A stretch of 64,000 nucleotides of DNA from PLOWO2-12-38-17 sp963709355 (GCA_963709355.1 CAVPVY010000005.1:62001-126000), one strand, 5' to 3'. Positions 35,617 to 44,345 are shown, numbered from the stretch's first letter. Notes: generated by a model from the letters alone, not told the origin. A program made the numbers and translations.

Positions 35617-36106
35617 TAACATGAAAAATTGTAGAAAGGATATCGTAAATAAAATTATCCCTTATGCGAGAAAAGACAAGAGGATTGTTTTACTTGTTTG
35701 TGATATGGGATTTGGAGTTACTGATAAATTTGAGGAAGAATTTCCTGGTAAAATTTTTAATATGGGCATGATGGAACAGGGAACTGTCGGTATTGCTGCG
35801 GGTATGGCAATGACAGGGTTAATACCGATTGTGTATTCCATTGTGAATTTCCTTGTTTTTCGCGCCATCGAACAGATTCGGAATGATGTAGTAATGCAAA
35901 ACCTGAATGTTAAATTTATTGCGACCGGGGTAAACAACTACTTCAAGTTCTTGGGATCTTCGCACTGCTGTGGCAATGACGACAAGAAAATTATGCAATT
36001 AATAAGCATGAAGGTATTTGATCCCTATGAAGGTGGGAAAATTGATTTTAATAAAATTGTAAAAGATTGGATTACTGATCCAGAACCAGGATACTTCAGG
36101 GTGTAA
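35609..36106 (+). CDS. Transketolase C-terminal subunit lacking the final domain
   Basis: 165 residues from the ATG at 35609. It contains the pyrimidine-binding domain (FNMGMMEQGTVGIAAGMAMTG with the catalytic Glu, VYSIVNFLVFRAIEQIRND, FLGSSHCCGNDD). Usual split C-terminal subunits are about 300 residues with a third domain; here the protein ends soon after, so that domain is absent. The catalytic dimer interface should still form. The shortness may be genuine family variation (similar short subunits occur in sugar pathways) or decay, but no remnant is seen downstream. Confidence 0.82.
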   Translation: MNDNMKNCRKDIVNKIIPYARKDKRIVLLVCDMGFGVTDKFEEEFPGKIFNMGMMEQGTVGIAAGMAMTGLIPIVYSIVNFLVFRAIEQIRNDVVMQNLNVKFIATGVNNYFKFLGSSHCCGNDDKKIMQLISMKVFDPYEGGKIDFNKIVKDWITDPEPGYFRV

Positions 36107-36185
36107 GTATAACGATTAAAAGAATATAGCTTGTGGAACAAAATGTTAGAGTAATTAAAAAGATGAGAAAAGATTGGTAGAGCGA

Positions 36186-37289
36186 ATGGGTAAGATAGTT
36201 CTCGATGGACATAAGCTTGCCTGGCACAAAGACCGTGTTGATGCTTGGTTGAATGGAGAAAGGATTGCTCCTATAACTATTGATTGTGCATTAACAAGAT
36301 CCTGTACATACAGGTGTGTTTATTGTTATGGTATGCTTCAGTCAAACGATATAAAGAGGATGACCAGGGACGTCATATTCAGATTTCTTGATGACGCAGC
36401 AGAAATCGGGGTAAAAGCTATCAGTTTTGTCAGTGATGGAGAAAGTACCTGTTCTCCTTATTTGTATGATGCTATTTTAAGAGGCAGGCAAAACGGCTTA
36501 GATATGGCCTTAGGAACGAATGGATATTTGTTAAAGCAGGATCGATTAGAGCAAATATTGACGGCTTTAACCTATCTTAGATTTAATATTTCTGCGGCAG
36601 AAGCTGATAGGTATACGGGAATACACGGGTGTGAAAAGGAGTGCTATTTTAGAGTGATTGAAATAATAAAAACGTGCGTGAAAATAAAGAAAGAGAAAAA
36701 TCTTGATGTAACACTCGGGTTGCAAATGGTATTATTACCAGAGGTTATAGACCAAATTATACCGTTGGCAAAATTAGGAAAAGAACTTGGCGTTGATTAC
36801 CTTGTTATTAAGCATTGCAGCGATGACGAAATAGGGAGTCTCGGTGTTGATTATTCAAAATATTACAATATGGCTGATGTATTAAAAAAAGCCGAAACAT
36901 ATTCGGATGATGAATATCTGGTTAGGGCCAAGTGGTCTAAGATTTTAAGTGGTGGAAAACGAAATTATAGCAGATGCTATGGACCTCCTTTTATTATGCA
37001 GTTTTCTGGTTCTGGACTTGTAGCTCCGTGCGGTATGCTTTTCAACGATAAACATAACGAATACCATATTGGAAATATTGTTGATGCATCATTCAAAAAG
37101 ATATGGCAGAGCGATCGCTATTGGGAAGTTGTCAATTTGATAGCTTCAGAAAAATTTGATGCCAGAAAGATGTGTGGTTCTCTATGTTTGCAACATAAAG
37201 TTAATGAATGTTTATGGGATTTAAAACATAAGAATGCTATCCTTGTTAAGGAAGATGCTGAGCCTCCAATGCATATAAATTTTATTTAA
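36186..37289 (+). CDS. Radical SAM/SPASM protein, right partner of the split transketolase
   Basis: About 367 residues from the ATG at 36186, chosen over the upstream TTG at 36174 because it aligns residue for residue with the N-terminus of the protein at 33697 (HKL 9-11, C40/C44/C47 in CTYRCVYC). The SPASM-like C-terminal region has SGSGLVAPCGMLF, YHIGNIVDASFKKIW and CGSLC, and the protein ends MHINFI. The radical-SAM Glu-like block is SFVSDGEST, in place of AGEGEP. Paralogous enzymes around a transketolase suggest successive steps on one substrate. Confidence 0.83.
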   Translation: MGKIVLDGHKLAWHKDRVDAWLNGERIAPITIDCALTRSCTYRCVYCYGMLQSNDIKRMTRDVIFRFLDDAAEIGVKAISFVSDGESTCSPYLYDAILRGRQNGLDMALGTNGYLLKQDRLEQILTALTYLRFNISAAEADRYTGIHGCEKECYFRVIEIIKTCVKIKKEKNLDVTLGLQMVLLPEVIDQIIPLAKLGKELGVDYLVIKHCSDDEIGSLGVDYSKYYNMADVLKKAETYSDDEYLVRAKWSKILSGGKRNYSRCYGPPFIMQFSGSGLVAPCGMLFNDKHNEYHIGNIVDASFKKIWQSDRYWEVVNLIASEKFDARKMCGSLCLQHKVNECLWDLKHKNAILVKEDAEPPMHINFI

Positions 37290-37374
37290 TAAATCAAAGT
37301 ATCAATCAGAACAGAAACAACTTCTTTTAAAAGGAAGCATGTTGTAAATATCTCCTTAGACCTTGGCATAGTTT

Positions 37375-38190
37375 ATGCAATATAAAATCAGCGTTATCAT
37401 GCCTGCCTTAAATGAGGAACAAAATATCTCTAAGGCAGTTGGAAACGTAGTGAAATCATTTGATCGACTGGATGTTCATGGAGAAATTGTGGTGGTCAAC
37501 GATGGAAGTACCGATCGGACAAAGGCGATCGTTGAGGAATTATTTGAAAAATACCCATTTATTCAATTAATCTGCCATGACAAACCAGAAGGTATAGGGG
37601 CTTCCTACTGGGAAGGCATAGGAAAATCCAGGGGAGAAATTGTAACTATGCTTCCCGGTGATGCGGAAAATGATGCTTATGAAATTTTGCGTTATCTGCC
37701 ACTTATGGAACATGTCGATATTGTGATTCCTTTCATTTACAATCAGAATGTGCGGTCTTGGAAGCGAAGAATAATTTCCAAATTTTACAAAGGTATTATC
37801 AATCTGTCTTTTGGAATGCTGTTGAATTATATGAATGGTTCTGTAATGTATCGCAAGTGTACATTACAAAATATTACTTTGAAAAGCAGTGGTTTTTTCT
37901 ATCAAACAGAGTTATTAATCAAGAGTATTAAAAGTGGGTATTTGTATGCTGAAGTACCCTGTGCCCTTCAACAACGCATGAGCGGAGAATCAAAAGCATT
38001 GACCATCAAATCATTACTAAAAGTCATTTGCGGGTATCTTTCCACTATGACTTCTATCTATGTATTAGATAGGAAGAACAAACCAATCGTACCTGATTCA
38101 GTAACGGCTTTGCGATATAGACAAGTTAGTGAAACTGAAGGTACTATTCAGCCGCAAGTTAATGCAAATCGACTTGAAGAAATTGCATAA
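37375..38190 (+). CDS. Glycosyltransferase family 2
   Basis: 271 residues. GT-A fold: ISVIMPALNEEQNISKAV near 4-22, VVVNDGSTDRTKAIV near 39-53, the DxD-like LPGDAEND near 99. Followed by FMNGS-like text (LLNYMNGSVMYRKC). The type is that of polyprenyl-phosphate mannosyl/glucosyl transferases without membrane helices. Stands 85 bp after the radical SAM gene. Confidence 0.85.
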   Translation: MQYKISVIMPALNEEQNISKAVGNVVKSFDRLDVHGEIVVVNDGSTDRTKAIVEELFEKYPFIQLICHDKPEGIGASYWEGIGKSRGEIVTMLPGDAENDAYEILRYLPLMEHVDIVIPFIYNQNVRSWKRRIISKFYKGIINLSFGMLLNYMNGSVMYRKCTLQNITLKSSGFFYQTELLIKSIKSGYLYAEVPCALQQRMSGESKALTIKSLLKVICGYLSTMTSIYVLDRKNKPIVPDSVTALRYRQVSETEGTIQPQVNANRLEEIA

Positions 38191-38303
38191 GAAATTAGAG
38201 CAATCTCTTATCGCATTGTGTAATAGCGGAGAACACTGAAGGTTTATGAACTGCAGTTCGTAGAGAAAAATTTTAAAAATCTTTTTGGTTTTATTTTAAA
38301 TTT

Positions 38304-39173
38304 ATGAAACCAATTATTATTCCACAAACCTATAATTATATTGCCACATTTTTATCACTCGCCTGTAATCTCAGGTGCAGTTATTGCATTAATTATTTCG
38401 AGGAAGGCAATTTTGGTAAAAAACATATCTCTGGAAAAGACTGGATTAGAGGATTAAATAGGATCATCTCCAGGGATGACCTTCCGCTTTCACTTCAAGG
38501 TGGTGAACCAAGCCTTCATAAGGACTTTATCTATATATTGAATAATATAAAACCTGAGCTGAACATTGATATTCTTACTAACTTACAATTCGATGAAGAC
38601 GAACTCATACGTAATGTAGATCCCGATAGAATTAGAAGAAAATCTCCTTACGCCTCGATAAGGGTCAGTTATCACCCTGAAACAATGAAACTCGAACCTC
38701 TTATTAAAAAGGTGCTTAAATTACAAAATAATAATTTTAGTGTTGGGATTTGGGGTGTGATCCATCCAGCACAAGAGAAGGAGGTCTTGAGGGCAAAAGA
38801 TTATTGTATCTCTTTAGGGATAGACTTCCGTACCAAGGAATTTCTTGGTGAGCATAATGGGGAGATGTTTGGTACGTACCGTTACGAAGGGGCATGTGAT
38901 AAAAAATTTGCCAAAAAAGTATTATGCAAGACAACGGAGCTTATTATTGGAGGCAACGGCGATGTTTACCGGTGTCATAGTGACCTTTATGAAGGAAGGA
39001 AACCAGTAGGAAATATCCTGGATGAAAGTTTTGAGATAGAAGATAAGTTCCGTGAATGTGACTTCTTTGGACATTGCAATCCTTGTGATGTCAAAGTGAA
39101 AACTAACAGGTTTCAACAATTCGGTCATACTTCGGTAGAAATTAAATTTAATCAGCAATCTTTATTAGTTTGA
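38304..39173 (+). CDS. Radical SAM protein
   Basis: 289 residues. Cluster site C21-x3-C25-x2-C28 (CNLRCSYC), the GGEP motif in LQGGEPSLHKDF, and a C-terminal region with CKTTELIIGGNGDVYRCHSD, PVGNI and CDFFGHCNPC, that is, a twitch/SPASM-like auxiliary cluster site. Somewhat shorter than its neighbours. Substrate unknown; same transcript direction as the transferases on both sides. Confidence 0.82.
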   Translation: MKPIIIPQTYNYIATFLSLACNLRCSYCINYFEEGNFGKKHISGKDWIRGLNRIISRDDLPLSLQGGEPSLHKDFIYILNNIKPELNIDILTNLQFDEDELIRNVDPDRIRRKSPYASIRVSYHPETMKLEPLIKKVLKLQNNNFSVGIWGVIHPAQEKEVLRAKDYCISLGIDFRTKEFLGEHNGEMFGTYRYEGACDKKFAKKVLCKTTELIIGGNGDVYRCHSDLYEGRKPVGNILDESFEIEDKFRECDFFGHCNPCDVKVKTNRFQQFGHTSVEIKFNQQSLLV

Positions 39174-39245
39174 CGCCGATTGATTGTTAAGTGCTATAAC
39201 ACGATATTAATTGGAAGAAGATATTGACAATTATTTGTGTACTCT

Positions 39246-40571
39246 ATGAAAAATAAAATACTATCAGGAAAAGGGATATTAATTTTTATACTATTTATTG
39301 CATTTTTTGTTCGGTTTACTTCACTTATTGTGTTTATGTATAAAAATAATATTACTGTTCATGAAAGTGGAATAACTGCATATCCTCAAATCGATGATTC
39401 TCAACTATATTACCATTCTGCGATAAATCTTAGTGAAGGGAAAGGGTATAGTTTTACTATTACGGATACATTCCAATACCCATTAGAATCAGAAGCGTTT
39501 AAACCGTCTCCGATACCTGATACATATTACAACAACCATTACCCCCCTTTGTACTCATTTTTTTTAAGTGTACTGTACCGCTTTTTTGGCACAAGCATGT
39601 TAATATATGCTGTACCACAAATAATTCTAGGAGTAATTACTTGTTATCTCACTTATATTATTGCTAAGGAGGTATTTCCCGCAAAAGTAGGATTATTAGC
39701 CAGTTTCCTTTTGGCTATTTACCCTCCCATAGTATGGTGGACATCATATATACGGAGTGAGAATTTATTTATCCCTTTGCAATTACTCACTGTTATTTTC
39801 CTTGTAAAAGCAGTCAAGGATAATCTTGATGTAAAAAATACTGTATTATCCGGGGTTTTTCTAGCCCTGTCTTTTTTGTGCAGGAATGTAATACTTTATT
39901 TACCAATATTTATTGTGTTTTATTTTGTTATTATTTTTTTTAGAACAAACAGAAAAAAACTACTGTGTGGTATTACGATATTTTTAATATCATTTTATAT
40001 ACCACTATTACCATGGGCGTACAGAAATTATACAATATATGATAAGTTCTCCGTTACTACAGTTGAAGATTGGGATGCGTTTTATATGTGTAATAATGTA
40101 CTAGCAGCAAATGCGCCATTTTTTGAACTGTTCGAGCAAACGTATAGCCCCAATAACAAATACGGGGTAGATATTTCGATGCCAACAACAGAAAAAGAAA
40201 AGGCGTGTAGATCTTTTGTAAAGCAACACCCACTGGAATACGTAAAATTATGTTTTAAGAGATTCTTGGCCTACTGGGGACCTACTACCAAAAAACCTTC
40301 TTTTATAAAAAAGGTTATTGATATTTTTATCTATATCATAGTCTTCCCCATGACCTTTTTGGGTTTCTATAGATCGAAATGGTGGTTAAACGTAGGGGTG
40401 GGTTTCAAACCCATTTCTGCACTCCTTATCACCGTAATTTTGTATTATACGATATTGCACTCCTTGGTTAGTGTTGATGATGCATTAATATACCGCTATC
40501 CCATAATACCTTTGATATGCATTTTTTCAGCATATGGGTATTATACTTATTTTAAACCTTTCAAAGCATAA
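39246..40571 (+). CDS. GT39-type membrane glycosyltransferase (ArnT/PMT-like)
   Basis: About 441 residues from the ATG at 39246 (an in-frame GTG lies at 39237). Around ten helices. Helix 1 is followed by a loop with QIDDSQLYYHSAINLSEGKG, the acidic catalytic-type loop of GT39, and then HYPPLYSFFLSVLYRFFG, a PP-containing block typical of the family. Uses a polyprenyl-phosphate sugar to modify a glycan or lipid at the periplasmic face. Last well-supported plus-strand gene before the inverted SBBP region. Confidence 0.82.
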   Translation: MKNKILSGKGILIFILFIAFFVRFTSLIVFMYKNNITVHESGITAYPQIDDSQLYYHSAINLSEGKGYSFTITDTFQYPLESEAFKPSPIPDTYYNNHYPPLYSFFLSVLYRFFGTSMLIYAVPQIILGVITCYLTYIIAKEVFPAKVGLLASFLLAIYPPIVWWTSYIRSENLFIPLQLLTVIFLVKAVKDNLDVKNTVLSGVFLALSFLCRNVILYLPIFIVFYFVIIFFRTNRKKLLCGITIFLISFYIPLLPWAYRNYTIYDKFSVTTVEDWDAFYMCNNVLAANAPFFELFEQTYSPNNKYGVDISMPTTEKEKACRSFVKQHPLEYVKLCFKRFLAYWGPTTKKPSFIKKVIDIFIYIIVFPMTFLGFYRSKWWLNVGVGFKPISALLITVILYYTILHSLVSVDDALIYRYPIIPLICIFSAYGYYTYFKPFKA

Positions 40572-40864
40572 GTTTAAGTTGAACTACATAAGAAGTACTA
40601 TTTTATGGAATACAGTGGAACACATATGTGCCTTTACTAAATGAAAAATGCAAAGTCAAGAATACAAAATGGGGAAAAATCTTTTAGAACCTTTTAGATT
40701 TCGTTGCACTGATTTGCGGTTAGAAAATTTTAGAAAGTATTATCGCTGTGTTAGTGAAAGGTTGTATCTTTTTAATCAGGGTCTACTGAAAAAAGGTAAA
40801 CAATCCATAATAATCCTGAGAAACAGCGGGTTACAGTGGTATAGTAAGGTTCAGAATAGGGAGT

Positions 40865-40914
40865 AAAAGTGCAAGGAAATAGCTAGGAAGCCTTCAAATC
40901 CCGCGCACTTTTTT
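40865..40914 (+). terminator. Candidate terminator after the first half of the glycan locus
   Basis: AAAAGTGC (40865-40872) pairs with GCACTTTT within 40905-40914, running into a TTTTTT tract, with a loop of about 32 nt that itself holds AAGG...CCTT. The long loop makes it a moderate candidate. Confidence 0.4.
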
Positions 40915-40984
40915 AATCTCTGCGTAGTCTAAAGATAAATTTTACCAAATATTTACTTCTATTAGCTAAATAATTACAATGCTG

Positions 40985-41150
40985 CTAGGATTTGTGGGTG
41001 TATAAATCCTGTACCTCCAGGTCACTCAATACTCTATTGTAAAGGCGGACGTCATCAATAGTACCGTCGAAATACCCTTCGGACCCGATTGTCCTACCAA
41101 CACCTCAGTATACTACGTCAAAGGCATGACCGTGTTTCTTGTAGGAGGGT
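40985..41150 (-). pseudogene. C-terminal remnant of a LamG/concanavalin-like surface protein
   Basis: The minus strand reads GYFDGTIDDVRLYNRVLSD and LEVQDLYTHKS before a TAG at 40985. This is the typical end of a LamG-like jelly-roll domain (FDGxIDDVRIYNRAL). An in-frame stop lies a little upstream (near 41100) and nothing further of the domain is visible. It is a leftover of a larger adhesin-like gene, lying just downstream of the SBBP gene, on the same strand. Confidence 0.6.
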
Positions 41151-41186
41151 AACTTAAGCACAACAATTATATTTCCCTCTATATGA

Positions 41187-41231
41187 AAAAGAAAGGGGCA
41201 TCATACATATTGGCATGACATCCCTTTTCTT
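41187..41231 (-). terminator. Terminator of the SBBP gene
   Basis: On the minus strand an AAAGGG-initiated stem of about 13 bp (one mismatch and two G-U pairs; arms 41217-41229 and 41194-41206) with a 10-nt loop, followed by CTTTTTC. Lies 34 bp past the stop at 41265. Confidence 0.55.
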
Positions 41232-41264
41232 AAATAATCAATCAATGTATAGCCAGCAATTATT

Positions 41265-43286
41265 TTACTTTGTTACTTTTACCTTCACCTGTGTCTTCAG
41301 ATTAGCCGAGGCTTCGTTAAAGATTACCTTAGCCGAACCAATCTTTTTGCCTGTAATCGTGAATGTTGCCTGACCATTAGCACCTGTCGTCGCCATAGAA
41401 GGTGAAACCGTTGCTTTACTGCTGTTGTTGGAAGAAGCGTTCACCTTATCATCGGTTACCGCGCAGCCATGCGCGCCTGTTACCGTCACAGTTACTTCCG
41501 TAGTGCTACCCTGCGTTACTGTAACGGAATTTGGTGCAGATATTGCTGTTGCAGTATCGCATGTAACTAATGAAGAAAGATTACTGTCAAACTTTGAAAC
41601 AAAGGCATCAGACAAAACAGAAGGACCATTGAAAGAGGTGTCATAAGCGCCCACGGTGGTTGGAAAGTCTGGCGACCCAGACGACCAAGTATAACCAACA
41701 ATAAATACATTTCCTCCCGAGTTGGTGGCTATAGTATAGGCACGATCAGTGCCTGATCCCCCAATAAATGTGGATGCAAGGAGGCTGGTTAAAGCCCCAT
41801 TGAACTTTGACACAAAGGCATCTTCAACACCATTATAAGAAGCGTCATAGGCGCCAGTAGTTGTGGGAAAGTTTGATGAATCAGTATAACCTGTAACCAA
41901 TATATTTCCTCCCGTATCTATGGCCAAGGCATGGGTACGATCAGTGCTTGCCCCCCCTGAAAATGTGGTTGCAAGGAGGCTGGTTAAATTCCCGTTGAAC
42001 TTTGATACAAAGGTATCTTCACCGCTATTATGAGAAGTGTCATAGGCACCCAAGGTGGTTGGAAAGTCTGATGAATAAGTAGAACCAGCAAGAAATACAT
42101 CTCCCTCTGCGTAGATGATTATAGAATTTGCCCACTCAAGAGCAGATCCTCCTAGAAACGTAGATGCCAGGAGGCTGGTTAAATTCCCGTTGAGCTTTGA
42201 GACAAAAGCATCTCCACCACTATTATAAGAAGTGTCATAGGCACCCAAGGTGGTTGGAAAGTCTGATGAAGCAGTTCCACCAGCAATAAATACGTCTCCC
42301 TCTGCATCGGTGATTATAGAATTTGCCCAATCATTATTTGATCCCCCCAGTAATGTGGAGGCAAGAAGGGTCGTTAAATCCCCATTGAGCTTTGATACAA
42401 AGGCATCTTGAGAACCATTATGAGAAGTGTCATAGGCACCCAAGGTGGTGGGAAAGTCTGATGACAATGTATAACCAGCAACAAATACATCCCCCTCTGC
42501 ATCGATGGTTATTGTATTGGCCCACTCACTATCTGCACTCGCGGATGTTCCCCCCAGAAATGTGGATGAAATGAGGTTGGTTAAATCACCATTAAGCCTT
42601 GATACAAAGACATCTTGATAACCATTTAAAGAAGTGTCATAAGCGCCAGGGGTGGTGGGAAAGTCTGAAGAACGGGTGTGACCGGTAACAAATACATCCC
42701 CACTTAAGTCGATGGCTATAGACCAGGCATCATCAATGTTTGATCCTCCCAGAAATGTGGATGAAATGAGGTTGGTTAAATCACCATTGAGCTTTGCTAC
42801 AAAAACATCTTGAGAACCATTATGAGAGGTATCATAAGCGCCAAGGGTGGTGGGAAAGTCTGAGGAAAGGGTATGACCGGTAACAAATACATCCCCATCT
42901 GAGTCGATGGCTATAGAAGTGGCTTTATCATCGTATGATCCTCCAAGAAAAGTAGAGGCAAGTAACGGGTCGATGACGAGTTCCTTTGTTTTGTCATAGG
43001 AGGCGACCTTGAAACCGTAGATAAATGCCGAGTTATGTATGCCGGGTAAAGGATTTGTGTTTAAAGCTTCACACACCCCTGGCCCCTCTTGATAGAGGGG
43101 AATACTCCGGACTTCGCATGCTGCAACTAAATACTCAACTGCTACCCCCTGTTTTTTCCCATCAATCTCCTGATAAGCAATGGGCTTTGTGAATTTAACA
43201 GGACCAAGTTCTGTCTCTGCCACAAGCTCGCCAGCGTTGTTTATATGTAATTTTGGATTTTGGATGGTTTCGACCTCGCTCGCCAC
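41265..43286 (-). CDS. SBBP beta-propeller surface protein, C-terminal fragment
   Basis: 673 residues. It opens in text that continues the preceding fragment in another frame (LHINNAGELVAETELGPVKF, then YGFKVASYDKTKELVIDPLLASTFLGGS, the standard entry to SBBP repeats). Seven repeats of about 60-70 residues follow (pattern STFLGGS...DGDVFVTGHT...DFPTT.GAYDTS), making a beta-propeller. The C-terminus (about 580-673) is an immunoglobulin-like (Big) domain. It is likely exported and cell-surface or S-layer associated. Being cut off from its signal peptide by a frameshift near 43270-43290, this part can be made only by re-initiation or if the shift is a sequencing error. A palindrome (43083-43100) interrupts the N-terminal part in frame. 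Confidence 0.82.
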   Translation of the reverse strand: MASEVETIQNPKLHINNAGELVAETELGPVKFTKPIAYQEIDGKKQGVAVEYLVAACEVRSIPLYQEGPGVCEALNTNPLPGIHNSAFIYGFKVASYDKTKELVIDPLLASTFLGGSYDDKATSIAIDSDGDVFVTGHTLSSDFPTTLGAYDTSHNGSQDVFVAKLNGDLTNLISSTFLGGSNIDDAWSIAIDLSGDVFVTGHTRSSDFPTTPGAYDTSLNGYQDVFVSRLNGDLTNLISSTFLGGTSASADSEWANTITIDAEGDVFVAGYTLSSDFPTTLGAYDTSHNGSQDAFVSKLNGDLTTLLASTLLGGSNNDWANSIITDAEGDVFIAGGTASSDFPTTLGAYDTSYNSGGDAFVSKLNGNLTSLLASTFLGGSALEWANSIIIYAEGDVFLAGSTYSSDFPTTLGAYDTSHNSGEDTFVSKFNGNLTSLLATTFSGGASTDRTHALAIDTGGNILVTGYTDSSNFPTTTGAYDASYNGVEDAFVSKFNGALTSLLASTFIGGSGTDRAYTIATNSGGNVFIVGYTWSSGSPDFPTTVGAYDTSFNGPSVLSDAFVSKFDSNLSSLVTCDTATAISAPNSVTVTQGSTTEVTVTVTGAHGCAVTDDKVNASSNNSSKATVSPSMATTGANGQATFTITGKKIGSAKVIFNEASANLKTQVKVKVTK
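43083..43100. repeat. Palindrome CCCCTCTTGATAGAGGGG
   Basis: An 18-bp near-perfect palindrome inside the SBBP C-terminal fragment. Its exact reverse complement recurs at 43702-43719. Confidence 0.8.
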
Positions 43287-44151
43287 AAGTTTCGGATTTC
43301 TGATTCATCCCCTCTCGAGAGGGGACTAAGGGGTGTGTTATTTCAGGATTCTGCACTCCGCAATCTTTTAATCCGCTCAAACGTATTTTTATCTGTTCAG
43401 GGTCTGCTCCGGGCTTTACACAAAAGAGTTTTTCCACATTATTTCCATAAGCCCTTAACTTTAGGTTTATGCCTTTATATACCTCACCGAGATTGACAAC
43501 GTCATAGGTGGATATATTTGCCTTCCATTTAGACGGGTCGTTGCCCTTGAAATAACTGACCTTTGTAACGGATGGATCTTCGCCCTGTATCGCCTTTACC
43601 TTTGCACCAACCAGTTCTTCCTTAAGAGAGATACCCCTCACCCTATCCCTCTCCCGCAAGGGTAGAGGAGAAACATCTTCCTTAGTGGCAACCCCACTAC
43701 TCCCCTCTATCAAGAGGGGACGGGGGTGTGTTTCACTCTTCCCCTCTCGAGAGGGGATTAAGGGGTGTGTGACTCTTTTTATAGGGGGAATCCAGTTGGG
43801 CGAATGCCATTCGCCACTACACTCCTGTATGCTAACTGCTGATTGCTGACCACTGGATTCCGTCGCCTGACTCCTGTCTTCTGACTTCTCAGCCTTTGGC
43901 AATGCATACACAATTTCCCCATCTTTTGTTACAAACACCGTCCCACAGAAGGTATTGGCATAAAACTTTACCTTCTCATCAGACTGGCCTTTATTGGCAA
44001 TGAATGGTATCCGGAGTCTTTGGGTCTTTTGTATAACCTCTTCTTTTGATGGTTTACCTGTACCCGCCTGTGCAAACAAGAGGGTATTTCCTAAAAATAT
44101 CGTTACTAAAATTACCCCCGGTACCACAAAAACCCTATTCCACCTTTTCAT
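43195..44151 (-). CDS. SBBP beta-propeller surface protein, N-terminal fragment with signal peptide
   Basis: 318 residues. A signal peptide (about 1-28, ending LLFAQA) is followed by the conserved DUF7948-like block (RIPFIANKGQSDEKVKFYANTF, GTVFVTKDGEIVYALP, VSYFKGNDPSKWKANISTYD, INLKLRAYGNNVEKLFCVKPGADPEQIKIRLSG). Between these blocks are foreign, low-complexity inserts encoded by palindromic repeats (residues about 95-180 and 283-293). After the last insert the frame is wrong and the final ~30 residues are nonsense; the true continuation is the gene at 41265-43286. A strong AAGGAGG precedes the ATG. Expression is probably under the riboswitch at 44235. Confidence 0.8.
   Translation of the reverse strand: MKRWNRVFVVPGVILVTIFLGNTLLFAQAGTGKPSKEEVIQKTQRLRIPFIANKGQSDEKVKFYANTFCGTVFVTKDGEIVYALPKAEKSEDRSQATESSGQQSAVSIQECSGEWHSPNWIPPIKRVTHPLIPSREGKSETHPRPLLIEGSSGVATKEDVSPLPLRERDRVRGISLKEELVGAKVKAIQGEDPSVTKVSYFKGNDPSKWKANISTYDVVNLGEVYKGINLKLRAYGNNVEKLFCVKPGADPEQIKIRLSGLKDCGVQNPEITHPLVPSREGMNQKSETCGERGRNHPKSKITYKQRWRACGRDRTWSC
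43309..43324. repeat. Perfect 16-bp palindrome at the frameshift site
   Basis: CCCCTCTCGAGAGGGG, identical to the copy at 43741-43756. It lies just upstream, in coding direction, of the point where the SBBP reading frame is lost. Confidence 0.85.
43633..43880. repeat. Cluster of different short palindromic repeats inside the SBBP N-terminal coding region
   Basis: In order: a CCCTCTCCCGCAAGGG-type hairpin (about 43649-43671), CCCCTCTATCAAGAGGGG (43702-43719), CCCCTCTCGAGAGGGG (43741-43756), GGCGAATGCCATTCGCC (43799-43815), and AGTCAG/TGACTC-type tracts (about 43838-43890). All are read through in one frame as part of the protein. Confidence 0.75.
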
Positions 44152-44183
44152 TTTACTCCCCTCCTTTTACACCATTCCTTGAA

Positions 44184-44237
44184 ATAAAAAAGCCTTACTG
44201 CAAAAATATTCATTCAGAACATATTCGGCAGTAAGGC
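44184..44237 (-). terminator. Intrinsic terminator overlapping the riboswitch 3' end
   Basis: GCCTTACTGC and GCAGTAAGGC (plus-strand 44228-44237 and 44192-44201) form a perfect 10-bp stem followed by TTTTTT on the minus strand, 32 bp or so before the SBBP ATG. The 5' arm shares its GCC with the 3' end of the aptamer. Confidence 0.75.
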
Positions 44238-44340
44238 TATCTTTCTGATGCTGGAGTTTCTACTTCGGGTAGACACAGAGACCCTGTTACTTTACGCCCC
44301 CTGATCACTCAGGGTTTGCCTTTATCGCTATGTTTTATTA
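44235..44340 (-). ncRNA. Cyclic-di-GMP-I (GEMM) type riboswitch in the SBBP leader
   Basis: The minus strand has the GEMM core in order: GATAAAGGCAAACC, a perfect CCCTGA-GTGA-TCAGGG stem capped by a GNRA tetraloop (44299-44314), then GGGCGTAAAGTAACAGGGTCT, a second hairpin region, and AGATAGCC as closing strand. This matches class I c-di-GMP aptamers (GCAAACC, GNRA loop, ACGCAAAG, GGGTCT, AGCC). The closing strand AGCCTT overlaps the 5' arm of the terminator, so ligand binding would favour read-through (an ON switch). The target is the SBBP exported protein. Confidence 0.72.
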
Positions 44341-44345
44341 CGCCT

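Noticed and set aside
34792..36106. Split transketolase genes read as pyruvate dehydrogenase E1 alpha/beta
   Set aside because: The motifs AGHIAPSLSCVDIL and GSLGHGLPMAVG are transketolase type, and no E2 or E3 gene is present.
40648..40866. 72-codon plus-strand frame after the GT39 gene
   Set aside because: No Shine-Dalgarno sequence, no recognisable domain, and it lies between decayed gene remnants. It is probably random.
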